Positions 43,728 through 52,793 of a stretch of DNA of 64,000 bases are shown here, piece by piece. Below the pieces are notes generated by a model. That model had not been told where the DNA came from. It ran no database searches and saw nothing but the letters and a program-made list of their open reading frames with translations. Each line of letters starts with the position of its first letter. Within the stretch, counting starts at the first letter, position 1. This stretch comes from Mycolicibacterium komossense (GTDB lineage: Bacteria > Actinomycetota > Actinomycetes > Mycobacteriales > Mycobacteriaceae). The stretch covers positions 206,476 through 270,475 of the forward strand of contig NZ_JACKTY010000031.1 in assembly GCF_025822605.1 (NCBI RefSeq), in the 5' to 3' direction. Position numbers and translations under genes: made by a program.

Positions 43728-44393
43728 TTAGCGGCGCTTATCGGTTCGGCGTACGAAGAACGTGCCGCACGTCTGAATCAGTTGCACCCACACGATGATC
43801 ACCAGCACGGTGGCAGCCATGATCGTGGGTTCGTACCGGTAGTACCCGAAGGTGATCGCGAAGTTCCCGAGTCCGCCGCCACCAACCAGACCTGCCACCG
43901 TCGTGGCCGAGAGATAGATGACGGCCAAAATGGTAAATGCGTTGATGAGCCCAGGACGCGCCTCCACCAAGAGGATGTGTCGTACGACCTGGAGACGTCC
44001 GGCTCCGAATGCCTGGCCGGCGTCCACGACCCCGCGACGGACATTCAGAAGGGCCTGTTCGACGAGGCGAGCGAATTCTGGTATCGCACTGATGGATAGG
44101 GGCACCACGACGGCCGTGGTGCCGATGGCCGTTCCCACCACGAAGCGGGTCAAGGGGATGACCGAGATCAGCAGGATCAGGAACGGGAACGATCGGACGA
44201 GGTTGACCGCGCCGTCGAGCACGGCGTAGAGCATGCGATTAGGCGCGAGCGAACCGGTCCGCACCGCATACAGCCAAACCCCCAGCGCGCCACCAAATAT
44301 CAGCGCGATCAGCAATGTCAGCGCCAACATATAGGCGGTTTGCGCAGTGGCCAAGCCGATTTCGGGCAGCACGGCGCGAACTTCACTGAGCAT
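43728..44393 (-). CDS. MetI-type ABC transporter permease
   Basis: The 221-residue permease has about five membrane spans, the binding-protein-dependent transport motif EFARLVEQALLNVRRGVVDAG, and FGAGRLQVVRHILLVEA, the EAA-loop region that contacts the ATPase. It forms the membrane channel with the MetN-like ATPase, overlapping that gene by eleven bases, and delivers substrate from the MetQ-like lipoprotein encoded 57 bp downstream. Confidence 0.86.
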   Translation of the reverse strand: MLSEVRAVLPEIGLATAQTAYMLALTLLIALIFGGALGVWLYAVRTGSLAPNRMLYAVLDGAVNLVRSFPFLILLISVIPLTRFVVGTAIGTTAVVVPLSISAIPEFARLVEQALLNVRRGVVDAGQAFGAGRLQVVRHILLVEARPGLINAFTILAVIYLSATTVAGLVGGGGLGNFAITFGYYRYEPTIMAATVLVIIVWVQLIQTCGTFFVRRTDKRR

Positions 44394-45201
44394 CGGAGAT
44401 CACCTGCCAGCCGCGCGACGGCCGGTCGGCCTGACCGAAGAGGTAGCGCGAAATGGACGACTGCGGCGCAATGGGTGTGCCCAGAGCGAAGTTCTCCACC
44501 ACGCGTCCCTTCTCCATGACCGAGACCCGGTCACACAGCGCGTTGATCACGTGCACCTCGTGGGTGACGACGACGATGGTGATCCCGCGTTCCTCATTGA
44601 TACCGCGCAGTAGTTCCAAGATTTCGTCCGTGGTGCGCGGATCCAGGGCTGACGTCGCCTCGTCGCACAGCAGGATGTCGGGCTCGTTGACCAGCGCGCG
44701 CGCGATGCCGACCCGCTGCTTCTGACCGCCACTCAGCCGCTCTGGGTAGCCGAGCGCCTTCTCAGACAGACCAACCGACGCCAATGCGGCGAGCGCCCGC
44801 TCTCGGCGCTGACTCTTCCTCGTCTTGGCCAACCGCAAGGGCAGTTCCACATTTTCGACGACCGTACGGTTGGACAGCAGGTTGAACTCCTGGAAGATCA
44901 TGCCGACTCTGCGCCGCCGCTCGCGCAACAAGCGTTCGGGGAGAGTGGTGAGGTCTTCGCCGTTGACGAGCACCGCCCCCGAGTCCGGCCGTTCAAGCAG
45001 ATTGATGCTTCGCAGCAAAGTGGACTTCCCCGCGCCGCTGAACCCGGCAATGCCATGTACGGAACCTCGAGCGATGTCGAGACGGACCTCGTCGAGTGCG
45101 ATCAGTCGCCCGCGTCCGGGATGGGCGTAGCTCTTGGTCACCGCCTCGAGGCGGACGATGGACTGTGCGGCAGAGCCATCCACCTCCGGCGAGACGCTCA
45201 C
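44383..45201 (-). CDS. MetN-type ABC transporter ATP-binding protein
   Basis: The 272-residue ATPase has Walker A GFSGAGKST, signature LSGGQKQR, Walker B ILLCDEATSALD and a switch His in VVVTHEVHV. It lacks the roughly 80-residue C-terminal ACT-like regulatory domain of E. coli MetN, so methionine trans-inhibition is not expected. The GTG at 45201 overlaps the monooxygenase stop as GTGA. Confidence 0.86.
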   Translation of the reverse strand: MSVSPEVDGSAAQSIVRLEAVTKSYAHPGRGRLIALDEVRLDIARGSVHGIAGFSGAGKSTLLRSINLLERPDSGAVLVNGEDLTTLPERLLRERRRRVGMIFQEFNLLSNRTVVENVELPLRLAKTRKSQRRERALAALASVGLSEKALGYPERLSGGQKQRVGIARALVNEPDILLCDEATSALDPRTTDEILELLRGINEERGITIVVVTHEVHVINALCDRVSVMEKGRVVENFALGTPIAPQSSISRYLFGQADRPSRGWQVISDAQ

Positions 45202-46574
45202 GACCGCGCCAGACGTGTGCGGAACTCTGCGGCGGGATGATCGGATGCTATTGCGGGCGAGCCCGATTCGGCCAGCTTCTCGCGAAGGGTGCCGGCCAGG
45301 TAGCCTTCCCGCAGTCTGCCGCGTCGGCGCAGCTCGGGAACGACGTACGTGATGAAGTCCTCGAACGACCCGGGACTGACCGCATGAGCGATATTGAAGC
45401 CGTCGAGGTCGGCGTCCGCCGCCAGGGCTTCCAACTGGTCGGCGACCTCCGCCGGGCCGCCGACGATAACTGGGTGCAGTCCGCCGATCGCCATCGTCTC
45501 CGCAACCTCCCGCAGCGTGCTGCCCCGGCCACTCGCCAACGTGGATTGCGACGCGTTCGTATCGCGCCGCTCCACGACTTCGTCGAGGTCGTGGTCCGAC
45601 CAGTCGTGACCGGTGAAGGCGGAGAACAGGACGAGTGCACCCTCTGTACTGGCGTAGGACAGGTAGTCGGCGTACGTGGCTTCGGCGGCAGCCTGACTGG
45701 GCCCGGTCACCACGGTCACCGAGGTGATGAACTTGATGGCGTCGGGAGCGCGCCCGATGTCTGCCGCAATGGCCTTGGTCTCGGTGACGCTGCGCCGGAT
45801 CTGCTCGGCATCACGCCCACCGAGGAACACCAATTCGGCGTTGCGGGCGGCGAACTCGCGTCCCCGATCGGATGCGCCGGCCTGAAAGATAACCGGCGTT
45901 CGCTGGGGCGTCGGTTCACAGAGGTGCGGGCCGGCGACCCGGTAGTAGCGGCCGTCGTGGTCGATGCGATGCACCTTCGACGGATCGGTGTACACGCCGT
46001 TGACGCGGTCACGCACCACTGCGCCGTCCTCCCACGACCCCTCCCACAGCTTGTAGGTGACTTCGAGGAACTCCTGCGCCCGGTCATAGCGCTCGTCGTG
46101 GTCGAATTGCTGGTCCAGCCCGAGATTGCGAGCCGCACTGTCGATCATCGACGTGACGACGTTCCAGGCAATCCGACCGCCGGTCAGTTGGTCCAAGGTC
46201 GAGAATGTTCTGGCCAGCAGGTAGGGCTGCGCATAGGAGGTCGACACCGTGATGCCGAAGCCCAGATGCTCGGTCGCCGTGGCCATCGCCGAGACCGCCA
46301 AAAGCGGGTCACTCACCGGGGTCTGCGTGGCATTGCGCAGCGCCGCGTCGGGGCGGCCTTCGTAGACCTCGATCGGGCCGAGGACGTCGGCGATGAATAG
46401 GGCATCGAAGCCACCAGACTCGAGCAGACGCGCCAGATCGGTCCAGTAGCGCAGCGTGGAGTATTCGTCGGCCCGGTCATCGGGATGGCGCCACAGGCCC
46501 GGTGAGATGTGCCCCACGGTGGGCATCGTGAATCCGTTGAGGATCAGGCGTTTTGGTGAGGTGGCCGTTGTCAC
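45198..46574 (-). CDS. NtaA/SnaA/DszA-type FMN-dependent monooxygenase
   Basis: The 458-residue LLM enzyme has the family start (RLILNGFTMPTVGHISPGLW), LARLLESGGFDALFIADVLG, the RIAWNVVTSM strand, and PVIFQAGASDRGREFAARN. The family includes DszA (dibenzothiophene sulfone), NtaA (nitrilotriacetate) and sulfonate or thioether oxidisers; all need FMNH2 from a partner reductase. The GTG at 46574 has GGAG seven bases upstream. The operon with a DszC-like enzyme and MetNIQ-like importer argues for a sulfur compound as substrate. Confidence 0.84.
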   Translation of the reverse strand: MTTATSPKRLILNGFTMPTVGHISPGLWRHPDDRADEYSTLRYWTDLARLLESGGFDALFIADVLGPIEVYEGRPDAALRNATQTPVSDPLLAVSAMATATEHLGFGITVSTSYAQPYLLARTFSTLDQLTGGRIAWNVVTSMIDSAARNLGLDQQFDHDERYDRAQEFLEVTYKLWEGSWEDGAVVRDRVNGVYTDPSKVHRIDHDGRYYRVAGPHLCEPTPQRTPVIFQAGASDRGREFAARNAELVFLGGRDAEQIRRSVTETKAIAADIGRAPDAIKFITSVTVVTGPSQAAAEATYADYLSYASTEGALVLFSAFTGHDWSDHDLDEVVERRDTNASQSTLASGRGSTLREVAETMAIGGLHPVIVGGPAEVADQLEALAADADLDGFNIAHAVSPGSFEDFITYVVPELRRRGRLREGYLAGTLREKLAESGSPAIASDHPAAEFRTRLARS

Positions 46575-46620
46575 GCGTGATCTCCATTCAACGTCGGGGG
46601 CGCTGGGCAAGCTGCTCTGG

Positions 46621-47874
46621 TCACTCTCGCCGCCCGCTGTACCAAACCGACGGCAGCGATGTCCCCAGCAACGCGGACTCTCCGAGGACCCGCGCCTTGA
46701 ACGTCGCCGGGTTGTGTGATGCGAGTGTCCGCAGGTTTCGCCAGTGCCGATCCAGTCCCATCCGGGATGACAGCAGTGAGGCGCCGCCCACTTCGAACAC
46801 GTCGCCGGCAAGCGCCAGCAAAAGTGGGGCTATCACTACCTGTGCGTGATTGGTGAGATGGTGCGCTCTCTCCGCCAACTGTGTGCTGTCAGAACGTGAC
46901 ACGCGATGGGCGTCGAGGTAGTCCTGCGTCGCCTCGGCCGCCGATCTCACGCTGGATTTGGACACTGACACCGCAGCGATACCGCGACCGATGATCTCCT
47001 GAACTTGCGCGTCACCGGCTGCCGTTGTTTCAGAGGCATGGGAGTAGTGGCGTTCGCGTGACCGCACCTGTTCGGTGACATCATCGAGCAGTCGAGCACC
47101 GATACCCACCATCGTCGAAAGATGTACCAGCTGCGCGACAGTGTCGGTGAACGGGTCTGAGTCAGCATCGATCCGGCACAGCTGGTGTTCCTCCACCACT
47201 GCGCCGTCGAATCTGGCGCTGCCGCTTACTGTTGCGCGCTGACCGAAGCCGTCCCAATCATTATCGATCGCGACGCCCCCGTCGAATCGGTCTACGGTGA
47301 CGTTGTAGTGGGAGCCGTTCTCATCTGCCGCCAGAACCTGAATCCAGTCGGCGTACGCGCTGCCTGTGGCGTAGAACTTGGTGCCGCTGATGGAGTATTT
47401 GCCATCGGCGCGCGACGTGATCCGGGTGTTAACCGTGCCCGCCTGATGCGAACCCAGCTCGGTGGTTGCATTGCCGAACACTGCGCCGCAGGCGATCTCA
47501 CGAAGCCAGGGCACGTCTGCGCCGCGGTTGCTATCGCGCAAGAACTCCTCGGTCGCGATGAAGTGTGCCCTCAGTATCTGCGTGAGATTGGAATCGGCAT
47601 GTGCGATGAGTGCCAGCAGTTCGAAGAGTGCGGGTAGCGAGAAGCCAAGACCACCATCGGCGGGTTCGAGACGAACTGCGCCGATCCCCAATGCTGACAA
47701 TTGCTTGACGCAGTCAGGGTCCAGCACGCGCTCGGCGTCCACTGCGACGGCCGCGCCAGCGAGATCGGTCAGGATGTCGTCGATCTGCACAGCCTTGGAC
47801 TCGGGAAAGCCCAGAGCGAGCAAGGTGCGCTGTCGCGGTTCAGGCATGGTCTGTTCTGTTGTAGGCCAAGGCAT
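46621..47874 (-). CDS. DszC/SfnC-like flavin-dependent monooxygenase (acyl-CoA dehydrogenase fold)
   Basis: The 417-residue protein has the acyl-CoA dehydrogenase fold with IGAVRLEPADGGLGFSLPAL, ATTELGSHQAGTVNTRIT, YSISGTKFYATGS and a C-terminal VFEVGGASLLSSRMGLDRHW. The last matches the DszC/SfnC/isobutylamine-monooxygenase group, not true dehydrogenases. These oxidise sulfides or amines with FMNH2 and oxygen. Start choice is uncertain: the ATG at 47874 gives a normal N-terminus but no clear ribosome site; the next Met is at 47847. It heads the operon. Confidence 0.78.
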   Translation of the reverse strand: MPWPTTEQTMPEPRQRTLLALGFPESKAVQIDDILTDLAGAAVAVDAERVLDPDCVKQLSALGIGAVRLEPADGGLGFSLPALFELLALIAHADSNLTQILRAHFIATEEFLRDSNRGADVPWLREIACGAVFGNATTELGSHQAGTVNTRITSRADGKYSISGTKFYATGSAYADWIQVLAADENGSHYNVTVDRFDGGVAIDNDWDGFGQRATVSGSARFDGAVVEEHQLCRIDADSDPFTDTVAQLVHLSTMVGIGARLLDDVTEQVRSRERHYSHASETTAAGDAQVQEIIGRGIAAVSVSKSSVRSAAEATQDYLDAHRVSRSDSTQLAERAHHLTNHAQVVIAPLLLALAGDVFEVGGASLLSSRMGLDRHWRNLRTLASHNPATFKARVLGESALLGTSLPSVWYSGRRE

Positions 47875-48591
47875 GTGAAAGGAGCACGTCGGCAGCCTAG
47901 GGCGATCTATACGTATCAATCAATCTGCTCCCGCTGTAACACGATCCGGTCTGCCTCCGCAGCCCCTGCTCAGATCGCGGGGCTGATGCGACGGTTTCCG
48001 CTCTACAACGCCTCGTCGCCACGTCGCCGAGCCACCACACGCACAGCCGCTGGCGCACAGATGGTGGTTCAATTCACCGTGAATACAATCAATTCCAACT
48101 GGCCCGACCTTGACGGTGTGGGCGCCTACGCCAGGTACCGCAGCAGCTACGACACCGCCGTATTGCAACCCATGCGGCCTTCCGCCGACTGACTCTATGA
48201 GTTAGGTTGCTGCACAGGGTAGTCGGACTGAACACCTGGGATTCGTTCACACTCCTCGAAGGAGGTTGGGATCACGAGGCCCGGGTGGCGGGCGGGAGCC
48301 GGAACAACCGGCCCACGGCGACACGGTGTGGCATCTGAATAGGTTTGTCCCACCTCTACAATCGCCTCCGACTGGAGTTGAACAGGTCTTCTGTCTGGAT
48401 CGGATGCAACTGGAAGGGACGCCCGCATCGATGGTGACAACGAAGCGCGAGCCGCCTCTGCGACTTTTGCCCACACGTAGCGAAACCCCCGATCGCCCCA
48501 GCGGACGACCACGTTCGTATCGTTCCGGCCGTGGGACGTCGGGTTGGTGTCCTGCGTGAGCCGGGCCGCCGGAAGAGGGAGATCGAGAATC
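47875..48591. other. 717-bp intergenic region between the sulfur operon and the LacI gene
   Basis: No recognisable protein family. It contains an AT-rich spot with the palindrome ATACGTAT (47909-47916), 35 bp before the monooxygenase start and probably part of its promoter. A small inverted repeat ATTCA-ccg-TGAAT lies near 48071-48085. A 43-codon plus-strand frame (48061-48192; NWPDLDGVGAYARYR) has plausible codon use but no ribosome site. Confidence 0.4.
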
Positions 48592-49599
48592 GTGGCCGAA
48601 GCGAACCGGCGTGCAACATCGCGGGAAGTCGCGGATGCTGCCGGCGTCTCCCAGGCGACCGTATCGAATGTTCTGAACAGGCCCGACGTCGTGGCACCGG
48701 AGACTCGGGAGAGGGTCACCCGAGCGATGGAGTCGTTGAACTTCGTGGTGAATCGCTCGGCGCGAGAGCTGCGCATGGGTAGTAGCGAAGCGTGCGGCGT
48801 CATAGTGCTCGACATTGCGAATCCTTTTTGGGCGCAGGTGACCAGTGGAATCGAGTCAGTGACGGGGCCGCTCGAACGTGCAGTCCTGCTGGCGAGTTCC
48901 GGCGAGTCCACCGTGAAGGAGCGTCAGCTCTTGCATCAATTGGAAGCGGCCGGGCTGCTCGGGCTGCTGGTGGCGCCGACCGGCGAACACCTCGATGAGC
49001 TGTGGCGCATCCAAGCCCGAGGTACCGGCGTCGTGTTGATCGATCATGATGACGCAACCGGGCGGTTACCTGCGGTCGCGCTGGACCACGTGGCCGGAGC
49101 TCGGCTGGCCACCAATCACCTGATAGCGCAGGGACATCGACGGATCGCGATGGTCAACGGCTCCATCCAGAATCATTGGTGCCGAGATCGCAGGGCGGGT
49201 TACGAGCAGGTGTGTCGATCGGCCGGAATCACACCGCTGGAGGTTGCGGTAGACGGCATGACGGTGGCCAGCGGGTTCGATTGCGTATCCCATCTCCTCG
49301 CCATCGACGGGCTGACAGCAGTGTTCTGTGTCAACGACATGGTGGCACTCGGTGTACTCAAGGGCTTGTCCGAGAGGGGAGTTGGGGTCCCGGAGGAGAT
49401 CTCGGTGATCGGGTACGACGACTCTGAGTTCTCGGCGATGCTCTCACCCGCACTTACCACTGTTCGGCAATCCGCTTTTGCGATCGGCGCCGCGGCGGCG
49501 CGCGTCCTCTTCAATATCGAGAGCGTCGAAAGTGCGAACAGGTCCCTTGAGGCGCCGGTGCTTGTCGACCGCCAATCCGTTGTCCCCGCCAGGTATTGA
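48592..49599 (+). CDS. LacI family transcriptional regulator
   Basis: The 335-residue regulator has the LacI headpiece (TSREVADAAGVSQATVSNVLN), hinge, and periplasmic-binding-like core: GVIVLDIANPFWAQ, HRRIAMVNGS, TAVFCVNDMVALGVLKGL, EISVIGYDDSEFS. GTG at 48592 follows a GGGAG site about ten bases upstream. LacI proteins usually respond to sugars or nucleosides. No sugar gene is adjacent, so the target may be the sulfur operon across the gap or lie elsewhere. It ends convergent to the Lrp gene, 124 bp away. Confidence 0.85.
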   Translation: MAEANRRATSREVADAAGVSQATVSNVLNRPDVVAPETRERVTRAMESLNFVVNRSARELRMGSSEACGVIVLDIANPFWAQVTSGIESVTGPLERAVLLASSGESTVKERQLLHQLEAAGLLGLLVAPTGEHLDELWRIQARGTGVVLIDHDDATGRLPAVALDHVAGARLATNHLIAQGHRRIAMVNGSIQNHWCRDRRAGYEQVCRSAGITPLEVAVDGMTVASGFDCVSHLLAIDGLTAVFCVNDMVALGVLKGLSERGVGVPEEISVIGYDDSEFSAMLSPALTTVRQSAFAIGAAAARVLFNIESVESANRSLEAPVLVDRQSVVPARY

Positions 49600-49723
49600 G
49601 TCCCGCTGTGATCACTGAGGTACCGGCGAACCTGGTATATGGTGCCGGCCACGCCCGATGAACAGCGATGGTCATACCACTCGGGGGGCTGGACAACGGC
49701 TCGTTCGGCCAGGCCGGCGGTAC

Positions 49724-50176
49724 TCACCCGTAGCGGGACCAAGAATCGAGCACGACGAGAGTCTTCGTCCCGGTGACCCGGCCATTGGTTCGCAGCAGAT
49801 TGACAACACGTTGGAGGTCGTGAATGTTCTCGGCCTGGATCCGGGCGATCGCATCGGGATCCCCGGCGAGTGCGAGCACCTCGGTGATCTCCGGAACATC
49901 CTCTGCCACTGCGAGAATCATCTCTAGGTCCAGGTTGCCGGCGACCCGCAATTCAACCACCGCCTCCAGGGCGGAATCCATCTTCGTCATGTCGATCTGG
50001 GCGGTGTATCCGGTGATCACCCCGCTGGATTCGAGCCGGTCGATGCGCCGCTTGACCGGGGCGACGGTGAGGCCGACCTCGATCGCGATGTCACTGACCG
50101 TACGTCGGCCATCCTCGCGTAGCAGTCGGATGATCCGCCTGTCGATATCGTCGATCATCAGTCCATGGTGAGTCAT
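49724..50176 (-). CDS. Lrp/AsnC family regulator (BkdR-like)
   Basis: The 150-residue protein has an N-terminal AsnC helix-turn-helix (DIDRRIIRLLREDGRRTVSD, then VGLTVAPVKRRIDRLESSG) and a C-terminal RAM domain (VVELRVAGNLDLEMIL, ITEVLALAGDPDAIARI). RAM domains bind amino acids or 2-oxo acids. It is divergent from the branched-chain oxoacid dehydrogenase operon, with a perfect inverted repeat in the gap, just as BkdR sits beside bkd operons in other bacteria. The ATG at 50176 is used; a second at 50158 is possible. Confidence 0.87.
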   Translation of the reverse strand: MTHHGLMIDDIDRRIIRLLREDGRRTVSDIAIEVGLTVAPVKRRIDRLESSGVITGYTAQIDMTKMDSALEAVVELRVAGNLDLEMILAVAEDVPEITEVLALAGDPDAIARIQAENIHDLQRVVNLLRTNGRVTGTKTLVVLDSWSRYG

Positions 50177-50230
50177 CTGCGCCCCAAAGCGCAACTAACT
50201 AGACATTGATAGCGCCAAAACATCTATTTC

Positions 50231-50259
50231 ATTGCGAGTCTGCGGCGGTGTCTCGCAAT
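50231..50259. promoter_or_regulatory. Perfect 8-bp inverted repeat ATTGCGAG-13-CTCGCAAT, candidate Lrp/BkdR operator
   Basis: Arms at 50231-50238 and 50252-50259 are spaced 21 bp centre to centre, two DNA turns, in the gap between the Lrp/AsnC gene and the bkd operon. Lrp proteins bind phased sites of this kind. The site is about 55 bp from the regulator start and 80 bp from the operon start, so it can control both. Confidence 0.65.
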
Positions 50260-50339
50260 AACCTTGCTCTTACGATCGGGCTAGCTCTAGCGTTCTCCAC
50301 GAATTCCCAATGACATGGAGAACGGGGTAGGTGCCCGCA

Positions 50340-50621
50340 ATGGTGGAGTGCGACGTGGTTGTTCTTGCTGGGCCGGGCCGTCAGGTTCCAGCCCGGATCG
50401 CCGGTCTGCTGCTGCCGTGGGACATCGAGATCATCGCCCTGAGCTTCACGCATCCGGCACAGTCGGACCTATGGCGGGTGCGGATGACGGTGCGGGCAGG
50501 ATCGGCAACCTCGATCGCATTGCTGACCGACCGCCTGCAGCGACTGGTCGACGTGCTCAAGGTCGAGCAGGCCGCGCCGGTCTTCTCCGACGAAGCTGCA
50601 TATGTTCAGTCCGGCAAGTGA
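50340..50621 (+). CDS. Small ACT-domain protein (IlvN-like), first gene of the bkd operon
   Basis: The 93-residue product is one ACT-like beta-alpha-beta unit: VVVLAGPGRQVPARIAGLLL, then DIEIIALSFTHP, WRVRMTVRAG and LTDRLQRLVDVLKVEQ. This resembles the small regulatory subunit of acetolactate synthase (IlvN), which binds valine. With no acetolactate synthase nearby, I infer a free-standing sensor or regulator of branched-chain catabolism. The ATG at 50340 follows GGTAGG; a GTG at 50331 is in frame. It lies 21 bp before E1 alpha. Confidence 0.65.
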   Translation: MVECDVVVLAGPGRQVPARIAGLLLPWDIEIIALSFTHPAQSDLWRVRMTVRAGSATSIALLTDRLQRLVDVLKVEQAAPVFSDEAAYVQSGK

Positions 50622-50642
50622 TTTCGTGAGGAAGTACGTCAA

Positions 50643-51758
50643 ATGACAGACTTGATGAGCCCGCTGCTGCTGGACCAGGAACCCGCAGCGATAGACGGGC
50701 CGATGCGGATGGTGGAACCAGACGGAACGCTCCGCGTCGATGCGACCGACGCCCGCGTCGAGCCGGCCCAGTTGCGTGGGTTCTACCGCGACATGGTGTT
50801 GGCCCGGGCTTTCGACCGCGAGGCGTACAACCTTGCGCGCCAAGGCGAGCTCGGACTGTGGCTGTCCTGCCGCGGGCAGGAGGCGGCGCAGGTCGGCAGC
50901 ATTCGCGCGGTGCGGCCGGACGACCATGTCTTTCCGTCCTATCGGGAGCACGCGGCCGCACACTGTCGCGGAATCGGCCCGGCCGAGCAACTGACCCAGT
51001 GGCGCGGCACAGCGCACGGCGGGTGGGACCCTGCCGACTACCGCTTCCACATCACCTCGCTGGTGTTGTCCACGCAACTGTTGCACGCCACCGGATATGC
51101 CCTCGGTGTCGCCGCCGATCGACGTACACACGCCGGTCTGGACGAAATCGTGCTCTGCTACTTCGGTGACGGTGCGGCCAGTCAGGGCGATGCGAACGAG
51201 GCGTTGAACTGGTCAGCGGTGACCAATGCCCCGATCGTGTTCTTCTGCCAGAACAATCAGTGGGCGATCTCGACTCCGGCGTCACTGCAGAGCCGCCGGC
51301 CCCTGCACGTGCGTGCGGCCGGCTTCGGATTGACCACCACGCTGGTGGACGGAAACGACGTCCTCGCTGTGCACACCGCCACCGCGGCCGCGGCGGCACG
51401 GGTGCGTGCCGGCGGGCCACCGGAGCTGATCGAGGCGATCACCTACCGGATGGATGGCCACTCGACCTCCGACGATCCGACCCGATACCGGGATACGGCC
51501 GAAGTCGAGGCGTGGCGGGCGCGCGACCCGATCACCCGGGTGCGGCTGCTACTGGACGAGATGGACTGGGCCGACGGTGATTTCCACCGCGCGCTGGAGA
51601 AAGAAGCGACCCAACTGGCGGAGTCGACGCGCGCCGCGTGCATAGAGCTTGAGGCCCCGCCGCTGGAAGCGAGCTTCCGCAACACGCTGGTCGAGGAGAC
51701 CTTGCAGTTGCGGGCCGAGCGGGAACGTTTCACCACGTGGCGGGAGTCCTTCGCATGA
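50643..51758 (+). CDS. bkdA1: Branched-chain 2-oxoacid dehydrogenase E1 alpha subunit
   Basis: The 371-residue thiamine-diphosphate enzyme subunit has LSCRGQEAAQVGSIRAV, the PSYREHAA loop, the ThDP motif from CYFGDGAASQGDANEALN to FFCQNNQWA (GDG-x-NN), and the MDGHSTSDDPTRYR phosphorylation-loop region. It decarboxylates 2-oxoisovalerate, 2-oxoisocaproate and 3-methyl-2-oxovalerate with E1 beta. The stop overlaps the E1 beta start as ATGA. Confidence 0.88.
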   Translation: MTDLMSPLLLDQEPAAIDGPMRMVEPDGTLRVDATDARVEPAQLRGFYRDMVLARAFDREAYNLARQGELGLWLSCRGQEAAQVGSIRAVRPDDHVFPSYREHAAAHCRGIGPAEQLTQWRGTAHGGWDPADYRFHITSLVLSTQLLHATGYALGVAADRRTHAGLDEIVLCYFGDGAASQGDANEALNWSAVTNAPIVFFCQNNQWAISTPASLQSRRPLHVRAAGFGLTTTLVDGNDVLAVHTATAAAAARVRAGGPPELIEAITYRMDGHSTSDDPTRYRDTAEVEAWRARDPITRVRLLLDEMDWADGDFHRALEKEATQLAESTRAACIELEAPPLEASFRNTLVEETLQLRAERERFTTWRESFA

Positions 51759-52765
51759 CCACCACCACCGATACACCCGCTTCGGTGACCACAACCCTGG
51801 GCAAGGCGCTCAATACCGGTATGCGGCAGGCGATGCGCGATGACGACTCCGTCGTCCTGCTCGGGGAGGACATCGGCGCCCTCGGCGGGGTCTTCCGGGT
51901 CACCGAGGATCTGCAGGCCGAATTCGGCCCGAACCGGGTCTTCGATACGCCGCTCGCCGAATCCGGAATTGTCGGCACCGCGATCGGGTTGGCGCTACGC
52001 GGCTATCGCCCGGTCTGTGAGATCCAGTTCGACGGGTTCATCTACCCAGCGTTCGACCAGATCGTCTCCCAACTGGCCAAGATGCGGGCCCGTTCGGGCG
52101 GCAGACTGACCATGCCGGTGACCATCAGGGTCCCGTGCGGTGGCGGCATCGGCGCGGTCGAGCATCACAGCGAATCCAACGAGTCATACTTCTGCCACAC
52201 CGCCGGCCTGCGGGTGGTCGCATGTGCCAATCCAGCTGATGCGCACTGGATGATCCAACAGGCGATCGCTTGCGACGACCCAGTCATCTTCTACGAACCC
52301 AAGCGGCGGTACTGGGACAAGGCGGAGGTCGCGATCGGCCCTGTTCCGCCGGACGCGCCCGCACTGGATTCGGCACGAGTTGCCAAGGCCGGCAACGATG
52401 TCACGGTCATAGCCTATGGGCCAACAGTCCGTGTGGCTCTCGACGCGGCGACGGTCGCCCAGAGCGAGGGGCGATCGTTGGAAGTGATCGACCTGCGATC
52501 GCTGTCCCCACTGGACATGCGCACCATCACCGCGTCGGTACGTCGGACCCGGCGGGCCATCGTGGTGCACGAGGCGCCAACGTTCGTCGGGCTCGGTGCC
52601 GAGATCGCCGCCGCCATAACGCAAGAGTGCTTTCCGGTGCTCGAGGCCCCGGTCTTGCGCGTTGGGGGCTGGAACGTTCCCTATCCACCGGCCCGGACCG
52701 AGCAGCTCTACCTGCCCGATATCGACCGGGTGCTCGACGCCGTCGACAGCGTCGCCCAGTACTGA
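51755..52765 (+). CDS. bkdA2: Branched-chain 2-oxoacid dehydrogenase E1 beta subunit
   Basis: The 336-residue subunit has VVLLGEDIGALGGVFRVTE, the FDTPLAESGIVGTAIGLALR segment, and VTVIAYGPTVRVALDAA with a SLSPLDMRTI transketolase C-domain. It completes the E1 active site with the preceding subunit (ATGA overlap ensures equal synthesis) and passes the acyl group to the E2 lipoyl arm. Confidence 0.88.
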   Translation: MTTTTDTPASVTTTLGKALNTGMRQAMRDDDSVVLLGEDIGALGGVFRVTEDLQAEFGPNRVFDTPLAESGIVGTAIGLALRGYRPVCEIQFDGFIYPAFDQIVSQLAKMRARSGGRLTMPVTIRVPCGGGIGAVEHHSESNESYFCHTAGLRVVACANPADAHWMIQQAIACDDPVIFYEPKRRYWDKAEVAIGPVPPDAPALDSARVAKAGNDVTVIAYGPTVRVALDAATVAQSEGRSLEVIDLRSLSPLDMRTITASVRRTRRAIVVHEAPTFVGLGAEIAAAITQECFPVLEAPVLRVGGWNVPYPPARTEQLYLPDIDRVLDAVDSVAQY

Positions 52766-52793
52766 ACACCTGTGACAGCCCCGGAGGATCGCA

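Noticed and set aside
46621..47874. Annotation of the acyl-CoA-dehydrogenase-fold protein as a fatty-acid beta-oxidation enzyme
   Set aside because: The catalytic Glu context of true dehydrogenases is not seen, the end matches the DszC/SfnC monooxygenase group, and neighbours are a DszA-type enzyme and a sulfur-type importer.
47920..48168. Cys-containing minus-strand frame upstream of the sulfur operon, considered as a cysteine-responsive attenuator leader peptide
   Set aside because: Mycobacterial polycysteine leaders end in a run of adjacent Cys codons near the stop. Here the Cys codons are scattered (LCASGCAC) and followed by about 45 more codons, with no convincing start or terminator.
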